Part shown: positions 1 through 4,053 of the stretch, piece after piece
How the letters are laid out: every line of letters begins with the position of its first letter
Position numbering within the stretch: the stretch's first letter is position 1
Position numbers and translations under genes: made by a program
NCBI GenBank assembly: GCA_021838065.1
Contig: JAKCEJ010000211.1
Location: 1 to 5,605 of the forward strand
Length of the DNA: 5,605 bases
Origin: Pseudomonadota bacterium
GTDB taxonomy: Bacteria > Pseudomonadota > Gammaproteobacteria > Steroidobacterales > Steroidobacteraceae
Direction of reading: 5' to 3'
Notes under the pieces: model-generated
Seen by the model: the letters and a program-made list of their open reading frames with translations, nothing else
What the model was told of the DNA's origin: nothing
Databases searched by the model: none

Positions 1-107
1 TCGCCGGTGATGCCCACGGGCAGCGGCGGGGTGAGCCAGGGGTAACGGATGCGCTTGAGGTCCCACAGGTGCATGTGGGCGTCGACGAGAGTGAGCTGTT
101 CGCTCAT
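1..107 (-). CDS. Amidohydrolase-2 / COG3618 family sugar lactonase, N-terminal fragment (probable L-rhamnono-1,4-lactonase)
   Basis: Only the first 35 codons are in the window; the gene runs off the left edge. The ATG is at 107-105, with a GGAG-type ribosome binding site 6 nt upstream. The visible protein begins MSEQLTLVDAHMHLWD and continues with a YPWL segment. The VDAHxHLWD stretch carries the H11-x-H13 metal-binding pair at the end of the first beta strand. HxH followed shortly by RYPWL is characteristic of COG3618 TIM-barrel metal-dependent hydrolases, which include L-fuconolactonase, L-rhamnono-1,4-lactonase and related lactonases. Family knowledge points to hydrolysis of a sugar 1,4-lactone to the aldonic acid in the cytoplasm. 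Next to an L-rhamnonate dehydratase gene, L-rhamnono-lactone is the likeliest substrate. It lies 82 bp downstream of the dehydrogenase gene on the same strand, so it is probably in the same operon. The family is clear; the substrate is inferred from context only. Confidence 0.82.
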   Translation of the reverse strand, partial: MSEQLTLVDAHMHLWDLKRIRYPWLTPPLPVGITG

Positions 108-113
108 GACGGT

Positions 114-117
114 CTCC
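114..117 (-). promoter_or_regulatory. Ribosome binding site of the amidohydrolase gene
   Basis: On the minus strand GGAG lies 6 nt before the ATG at 107-105. It supports this start, which also gives the normal family N-terminus with HxH at residues 11-13. It implies independent translation initiation after the 82-bp gap that follows the dehydrogenase stop codon. Confidence 0.55.
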
Positions 118-189
118 GCGGGAATGCGCGCGGCCGCCCGGAGCCCGGCGGGGAAATCGCGAAGGGAGAGGTCCGTGCGGGGAGGCGCA

Positions 190-939
190 TCAGTAGGTCG
201 TTCGTCCGCCGGAGATGTCGAATGTGGCGGCCGTGGAGAAGGAGCACTCCTCGCTCGAGAGCCAGCACACCAGCGCGGCGACCTCCTCGACCTCCCCGAG
301 CCGCCCCATGGGGATCTTCGAGCGCATGTAGTCGATCTGGCTCTGCGGCAGCTGCGCGAGAATCGGGCTCTTGAACGTCGCTGGCGTCACGCTGTTGACG
401 CGCACGCCCGTCTGGGCGAGCTCCTTGCCGAGGGACTTGGTGAGACCGATGACTGCGGCCTTGGCGGCCGAGTAGGCCGAGGCGTTCGGATTGCCCTCCT
501 TGCCCGCGACCGAGGCGATGTTGACGATCCGCCCGTAGCCGTTCGTCAGCATATACGGCACGATGGCCCGGCAGGAGTTGAAGACGCCGATCAGATCGAC
601 GTCGATGACGCGCCGCCACTCCTGCGGGGGATACTCCCACAGCGTGGCGGTGGGCCCGGTGATGCCGGCGCTCGCGATGAGCACGTCGATGCGCCCGAAG
701 TCTCCGAAGGCTCGCTCGGCCGCGCGGGACACTTGTTCGGCGTCCGCCACGTCCACCTTGGCGGTTTGCGCGCCGGGAATGGCCAGCGCCGCCGTGCTCA
801 GGGCTTTCTCGTCCCAGTCCCAGAGGCACACCTTGCCGCCCTCGGCAGCGATGCGCATCGCCGCCTCGCGCCCGACGCCCGAGCCGCCGCCGGTGATCAC
901 TGCGGCCCGATGCTGGAATCGTCCCGAGTACACAGTCAT
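190..939 (-). CDS. Classical short-chain dehydrogenase/reductase, probable NAD-dependent 2-keto-3-deoxy-L-rhamnonate dehydrogenase (LRA5-type)
   Basis: With the chosen start this is a 249-residue classical SDR, the usual length. The Rossmann dinucleotide motif TGGGSGVG is at residues 16-23. An acidic residue at the end of beta 2 (D41 in LWDWD) suggests NAD rather than NADP. The NNAG motif is present as ASAG (89-92). The catalytic residues are S143, Y156 and K160 (YSAAK). The position that is usually the tetrad Asn reads D115 (IDVDLIGVF). The C-terminus ends in SGGRTTY. A start at 972 is possible (260 aa), but the ATG at 939-937 is preferred because AGGAGG sits 8 nt upstream of it and the 11 extra residues are not SDR-like. 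Its position between an FAH-family hydrolase and a sugar lactonase, in a cluster with L-rhamnonate dehydratase, suggests that it oxidises 2-keto-3-deoxy-L-rhamnonate to the 2,4-diketo acid. It could instead be the first-step L-rhamnose dehydrogenase (LRA1), also an SDR. The family is certain; the substrate is inferred. Confidence 0.9.
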   Translation of the reverse strand: MTVYSGRFQHRAAVITGGGSGVGREAAMRIAAEGGKVCLWDWDEKALSTAALAIPGAQTAKVDVADAEQVSRAAERAFGDFGRIDVLIASAGITGPTATLWEYPPQEWRRVIDVDLIGVFNSCRAIVPYMLTNGYGRIVNIASVAGKEGNPNASAYSAAKAAVIGLTKSLGKELAQTGVRVNSVTPATFKSPILAQLPQSQIDYMRSKIPMGRLGEVEEVAALVCWLSSEECSFSTAATFDISGGRTTY

Positions 940-947
940 GTCCCCGT

Positions 948-954
948 CCTCCTC
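948..954 (-). promoter_or_regulatory. Strong Shine-Dalgarno (GAGGAGG) of the dehydrogenase gene, overlapping the upstream stop codon
   Basis: The minus strand reads GAGGAGG, then 8 nt, then ATG at 939-937. It is the best ribosome binding site in the window and decides the dehydrogenase start over the upstream in-frame ATG at 972. It overlaps the TGA stop (955-953) of the FAH-family gene, a layout that favours translational coupling of the two enzymes. Confidence 0.75.
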
Positions 955-1807
955 AACGCCGCCGCCAGGCATGCACGGTCTGGCTCTGTTCGCCGAGCTT
1001 CTCGATGCCGAGCCGGATGCGGTCCCCGGGCGCGAGATACACCGGCGCGGGTTTTTGCCCCATGCCGACGCCGGGCGGCGTGCCCGTGGTGATGATGTCG
1101 CCGGGCTCCAGGGTCATGAAGCGGCTGACGTAGCTCACCAGGGTCGCGACTGCGAAGATCATGGTGCGGGTGTTGCCCGTCTGCTTGCGCTCGCCATTGA
1201 CCTCGAGCCACATGTCGAGGTTCTGTACGTTGCCGACTTCATCGCGCGTCACGAGCCACGGGCCGACCGGCCCGAAGGTGTCGCAGCCCTTGCCCTTGTC
1301 CCAGGTGCCGCCGCGCTCGATCTGGTATTCACGCTCGGACAGATCGTTGACCACGACGTAGCCGGCGACGTATTCCAGCGCGTCGCGCTCCTCGACGTAG
1401 CGGGCCGTAGTTCCGATCACGACACCGAGCTCGACCTCCCAGTCGCTCTTGCGGGAATCCTTCGGCAGCATGACCTCGTCGTTCGGGCCCTGCAGACAGC
1501 TGACGGCCTTGGTAAACACCACCGGCTCGGTGGGGATCGGCAGGTTAGATTCGGCGGCGTGGTCGGCGTAGTTCAGGCCGATGGCGAGGAATTTGCGCGT
1601 GCCGGCGACGGGCACGCCGAGGCGCGGGCTGCCCGCGACGGCAGGCAGGCTCGCAGGATCGATTGCGGCCAGGCGCGCGAGACTCGCCGGCGCGAGATGC
1701 GTGGCGTCGAGGTCCGGGATCTGACCGGCCAGTGAGCGGAGGGTGCCGTGCCCGTCGATGAGTCCGGGCTGTTCATGGCCGGCGGGGCCGTAGCGCAACA
1801 ATTTCAT
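953..1807 (-). CDS. FAH-family hydrolase, probable 2,4-diketo-3-deoxy-L-rhamnonate hydrolase (LRA6-type)
   Basis: A 284-residue member of the fumarylacetoacetate hydrolase family, of normal length for bacterial ureidoglycolate-lyase-like/FAHD1-like members. The N-terminus MKLLRYGPAG is typical of this branch. The catalytic core starts near residue 73 with FLAIGLNYADHAAE, containing the likely H83/E86 dyad. Metal ligands are E124 and E126 (WEVELGVVIG) and D155 (VVNDLSERE). K171 in the KGKGCDTFGP segment and the TGTPPGVG loop (241-248) complete the active site. FAH enzymes cleave C-C bonds in diketo acids with Mg2+ or Mn2+. In the Sphingomonas alternative L-rhamnose pathway a close homologue splits 2,4-diketo-3-deoxy-L-rhamnonate into pyruvate and L-lactate, and the neighbours here fit that reaction. 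The L-fucose homologue (2,4-diketo-3-deoxy-L-fuconate hydrolase) is the main alternative. No clear Shine-Dalgarno precedes the ATG. It lies 57 bp after the dehydratase stop and 13 bp before the dehydrogenase start, consistent with one operon. Confidence 0.9.
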   Translation of the reverse strand: MKLLRYGPAGHEQPGLIDGHGTLRSLAGQIPDLDATHLAPASLARLAAIDPASLPAVAGSPRLGVPVAGTRKFLAIGLNYADHAAESNLPIPTEPVVFTKAVSCLQGPNDEVMLPKDSRKSDWEVELGVVIGTTARYVEERDALEYVAGYVVVNDLSEREYQIERGGTWDKGKGCDTFGPVGPWLVTRDEVGNVQNLDMWLEVNGERKQTGNTRTMIFAVATLVSYVSRFMTLEPGDIITTGTPPGVGMGQKPAPVYLAPGDRIRLGIEKLGEQSQTVHAWRRR

Positions 1808-1812
1808 GGGGT

Positions 1813-1822
1813 ATCGATCGAT
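1813..1822. repeat. 10-bp perfect palindrome (ATCGATCGAT) in the dehydratase-hydrolase gap
   Basis: This self-complementary 10-mer contains two overlapping GATC/ATCGAT units. It lies 6-15 nt upstream of the FAH-family ATG, where a ribosome binding site would be expected and none is seen. It could affect initiation or bind a regulator, or it may be chance. No function can be assigned. Confidence 0.25.
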
Positions 1823-1864
1823 TTACTGCCGCAACGTGAATCGGGGGAAGACGGGGCGGATGGC

Positions 1865-3043
1865 TCAGCGCGGATACGGACGGTGCAGCGGCAGGCCGCG
1901 GTTGAGTTCGACGCCGAAGCCCGGCGTGTCGGGAAGCTTCAGCCGCCCGTTGACGGGCACCGGCTCGCCGATCAGCTGCGGGTGGAACATGGGCACGACG
2001 CGGTCGGCCTCGGGCGCCATCATGAGGAATTCCGCGAAGGGGCTGTTGTGGCGCGTAATGACGAAGTGATAGCTGTAGACGCTCGAGCCGTGCGGGATCA
2101 CCAATGCGCCGTGGCTGTCGGCGAGCGCGGCGATCTTCTGCAATTCCGTGAGTCCGCCGCACCAGCCGACGTCGGGCTGGATGATGTCGCAGCAGTCCAT
2201 CTCGAGCAGCATGCGGAATCCCCAGCGGGTCGCTTCGTGCTCCCCGGTAGTCACCAACATCCCGGGCGGCGTGCTACGCTTCAGCTGTGCGTAACCCCAG
2301 TAGTCATCGGGCGATAGCGCCTCCTCGATCCATTTCAAGCCGTGCGCCTGCGCGCCATGCGCCAGCCTGACCGCATAGGGAAGATCGAGGCTCATCCAGC
2401 AGTCGAGCATGAGCCAGAAGTCGCGGCCCACGCGGCTGCGCATCTCGCCGAGGGCCTCGAGATTGCGCCGCAGACCTTCTTCGCCTTCGGCCGGACCGTG
2501 ATGCAGCGGCAGCTTGCCGCCGATGAACCCGAGCTTCTCGGCCAGATCCGGCCGCGAGCCGGTCGCATAGAAGATGAGCTCGTCGCGGACCTTGCCGCCG
2601 AGCAGCTGATAGACCGGCTCGCGACGCAGGCGCCCGAGCAGATCCCACAGCGCGAGGTCGACGCCGGAGATGGCGTTCACGACCAGGCCCTTGCGCCCGT
2701 AGTACTGGGTCGCGAAATACATCTGATCCCAGATCTGTTCCACGCACGCCGGATCGCGGCCCTCGAGAAAGCGCGCGAGATGATGCTCGACGATGTAGGC
2801 GGCCGGCTCCCCGCCCGTAGTCACCGCGAATCCGATGGTGCCGTCGGCCGCTTCGATTTCGACCACCAGCGTGCCGAGCACGTTAATGCCGAAGCTGCGC
2901 CGGCTCTGGCGATACTGCGGATAGCGGCTCATGGGCGTCGCGATGTGATCGTCTATCCAGTGAGCGCCGGCCTGGTCGTGGTAATCGGCGCCACCGCCGC
3001 GGATGACGAAGGCGCGCACTTGGCGGATCAGCGGGAACGTCAT
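1865..3043 (-). CDS. rhmD: L-rhamnonate dehydratase (enolase superfamily)
   Basis: A 392-residue enolase-superfamily acid-sugar dehydratase that removes water from L-rhamnonate to give 2-keto-3-deoxy-L-rhamnonate, in the cytoplasm, with Mg2+. From memory it aligns nearly end to end with E. coli RhmD (YfaW). The N-terminus MTFPLIRQVRAF matches MTLPKIKQVRAW. The segments DYHDQ...HWIDDHIATPMS (20-39) and RQSRRSFGINVLGTLVVE (45-62), and the C-terminal GFGVELNR, are diagnostic for the RhamD family. The N-terminal capping domain covers roughly residues 1-140 and the barrel roughly 150-370. Metal ligands are D214 (LMLDCW), E240 (KWIEE) and E268 (TTGEH). The catalytic dyad is H318 (IPHGSS) with D291 (QPDVGW), and E338 closes the site. 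All are intact. This gene fixes the locus as a rhamnose rather than a fucose pathway. It is the first gene of the leftward cluster and lies 101 bp from the divergent regulator. No strong Shine-Dalgarno is visible, but the start is well supported by homology. Confidence 0.95.
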   Translation of the reverse strand: MTFPLIRQVRAFVIRGGGADYHDQAGAHWIDDHIATPMSRYPQYRQSRRSFGINVLGTLVVEIEAADGTIGFAVTTGGEPAAYIVEHHLARFLEGRDPACVEQIWDQMYFATQYYGRKGLVVNAISGVDLALWDLLGRLRREPVYQLLGGKVRDELIFYATGSRPDLAEKLGFIGGKLPLHHGPAEGEEGLRRNLEALGEMRSRVGRDFWLMLDCWMSLDLPYAVRLAHGAQAHGLKWIEEALSPDDYWGYAQLKRSTPPGMLVTTGEHEATRWGFRMLLEMDCCDIIQPDVGWCGGLTELQKIAALADSHGALVIPHGSSVYSYHFVITRHNSPFAEFLMMAPEADRVVPMFHPQLIGEPVPVNGRLKLPDTPGFGVELNRGLPLHRPYPR

Positions 3044-3144
3044 GTACTGCGTCGGGTCTCAGGTCGGGGGCGAACGGAAGGGACGCGGATCGCTGTGGTT
3101 GCGGCCGCGGCCCCTGTCCCACATACTAATACGGGTACCATATA
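3044..3144. promoter_or_regulatory. Divergent control region between the dehydratase gene and the IclR-type regulator gene
   Basis: This 101-bp gap is the only divergent promoter space in the window and must drive both the leftward catabolic operon and the rightward regulator unless their transcripts start elsewhere. Most of it is GC-rich, including the 10-bp palindrome GGCCGCGGCC at 3103-3112. The last 24 bases before the regulator ATG (3121-3144) are abruptly AT-rich and contain TACTAA, TACGGG and TACCAT in a 6-bp register, with GGTACC at 3134-3139. IclR-family regulators often bind in the divergent region next to their own gene, so this island is the best operator candidate. The exact site is not demonstrated by the sequence alone. 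Confidence 0.6.
3099..3127 (+). promoter_or_regulatory. Weak candidate sigma-70-type promoter for the IclR-family gene
   Basis: TTGCGG (3099-3104) and CATACT (3122-3127) are separated by 17 bp and match the -35 and -10 consensus at 3/6 and 4/6 positions. Transcription would start near 3134, leaving a leader of about 11 nt before the ATG. That agrees with the lack of any Shine-Dalgarno there. A perfect TATAAT at 3141-3146 is an alternative -10, but it overlaps the start codon. Both are pattern matches only. Confidence 0.22.
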
Positions 3145-4032
3145 ATGAGAAGCACGCGACACGCAGGCCGGGACGAGCACCTCGCCGCGCGCGGTGAGGC
3201 GCCGCAGCGCGCCCGCCTTGGCAGCCAGACGCTGCTGCGCGGGCTCGACGTGATCGACGTCGTCGCCGAGGGCCCGATCAAGCTTGGCGACCTGGCGGCG
3301 CGGCTCGGCCTGACGCGCAGCACCACGCACCGCCTGGCCTCGGCGCTGACCGACCGGCGCTATCTGTCGTTCGTGCCGCACAGCGGCTACAGCCTCGGCC
3401 CGAAGCTGCTCGAGCTCGGCTTCCGGGTGCGAGATGAGCTCGATCTGCCGCGCGTGGCGGCGCCGCATCTGGAGCGCCTGGCGCTGCTCACCGAGGACAC
3501 CGTGCACCTCGGCGTGCTCGACCACGGCCATGTGCTGTACCTCGACAAGGTGCCGGGCAAGCGCCGCATCAATATCAGCTCGCGGATCGGCGAGCTGCAG
3601 CCGGTGAGCTCCACCGGGCTCGGCAAGGCGCTGATCCTCGATCTCGACGAGGATGCCTGGGTGGAGCTGTTTCGCACCGAGCGCGTCGGGCGGCGCAGCG
3701 AGATGAGCCTGCAGGATTGGCTCGAGCGCATGCACCGTTACGTGCGCGTCGGATACGCGTTCGATCTGGAAGAGAACGAGGATCAGATCCGCTGCATCGC
3801 CGCGCCGATCCGCGACGTCGCCGGACGCACCATCGCAGCGATCAGTGTCTCGAGCGCTGCGCAGTACATGAGCGACCAGCGTATGCACGCGCTGAGCCGG
3901 GATGTGCTCAACACCGCGCAGCGCATCAGCGAGGATCTCGGCTGGACGGGCCGGCACCCCGCCGCGCCGCAGGAGCGGCGAGCGCCCGGCAACGCCAAGG
4001 CGCGCTCGCGCGTTGGCTCGCAGCGGCGCTGA
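3145..4032 (+). CDS. IclR-family transcriptional regulator
   Basis: A 295-residue IclR-type regulator. A winged helix-turn-helix DNA-binding domain covers about residues 25-92: LLRGLDVIDVVAEG leads into the HTH at 45-74 (LGDLAARLGLTRSTTHRLASAL), followed by the wing YLSFVPHSGYSLGPKLLELG. The IclR effector-binding domain covers about 103-268. Its landmarks are GVLDHGHVLYLDKVPG (123-138), GELQPVSSTGLGKALI (149-164) and GYAFDLEENEDQIRCIAAPI (203-222). The body is of normal length, but both ends carry extra Arg-rich, low-complexity segments (about 1-24 and 269-295). The gene diverges from the rhamnonate dehydratase gene and converges on the rhamnosidase gene, so it is probably the local regulator of rhamnose use. 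The ligand would likely be a pathway intermediate (inference). The ATG at 3145 has no Shine-Dalgarno, but the next in-frame GTG lies inside the DNA-binding domain. Repressor or activator status cannot be read from the sequence. Confidence 0.92.
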   Translation: MRSTRHAGRDEHLAARGEAPQRARLGSQTLLRGLDVIDVVAEGPIKLGDLAARLGLTRSTTHRLASALTDRRYLSFVPHSGYSLGPKLLELGFRVRDELDLPRVAAPHLERLALLTEDTVHLGVLDHGHVLYLDKVPGKRRINISSRIGELQPVSSTGLGKALILDLDEDAWVELFRTERVGRRSEMSLQDWLERMHRYVRVGYAFDLEENEDQIRCIAAPIRDVAGRTIAAISVSSAAQYMSDQRMHALSRDVLNTAQRISEDLGWTGRHPAAPQERRAPGNAKARSRVGSQRR

Positions 4033-4036
4033 GCGG

Positions 4037-4053
4037 GGGCTCCCGAGGAGCCC
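4037..4053. terminator. Hairpin between convergent genes, possible bidirectional terminator
   Basis: GGGCTCC (4037-4043), a CGA loop, then GGAGCCC (4047-4053) form a perfect 7-bp GC-rich stem. It starts 4 nt after the regulator's stop codon and its far end touches the stop codon (4055-4053) of the opposite-strand rhamnosidase gene. Neither side has a T tract, so it is not a textbook intrinsic terminator. Its position as nearly the whole 20-bp convergent gap still suggests a role in ending or stabilising both transcripts. Confidence 0.5.

Noticed and set aside
134..151. Hairpin CCGCC...GGCGG in the 82-bp gap between the dehydrogenase and amidohydrolase genes
   Set aside because: A 5-bp stem with an 8-nt loop and no T tract is expected by chance in DNA this GC-rich. 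It is not enough to call a terminator or an operon break.
49..1735. Long plus-strand open frames (49-1092 and 563-1735) opposite the SDR and FAH-family genes
   Set aside because: Their translations are Arg/Ala/Gly/His-rich with no recognisable domain, and they lie antisense to two genes with complete family motifs. Such frames are expected in high-GC coding DNA.
3103..3112. GGCCGCGGCC palindrome in the divergent region as an operator
   Set aside because: All-G/C 10-bp palindromes are common by chance at this base composition. The nearby AT-rich island is a better operator candidate.
1748..3145. Plus-strand open frames (1748-2317 and 2342-3145) opposite the dehydratase gene
   Set aside because: They are shadows of rhmD, whose minus-strand product matches a known enzyme end to end. 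No domain or ribosome binding site supports them.
3040..3957. A 305-codon minus-strand open frame opposite the IclR-family gene
   Set aside because: The plus-strand frame has complete IclR domains. The antisense product is low-complexity with no family likeness, and it would also cross the divergent promoter region.
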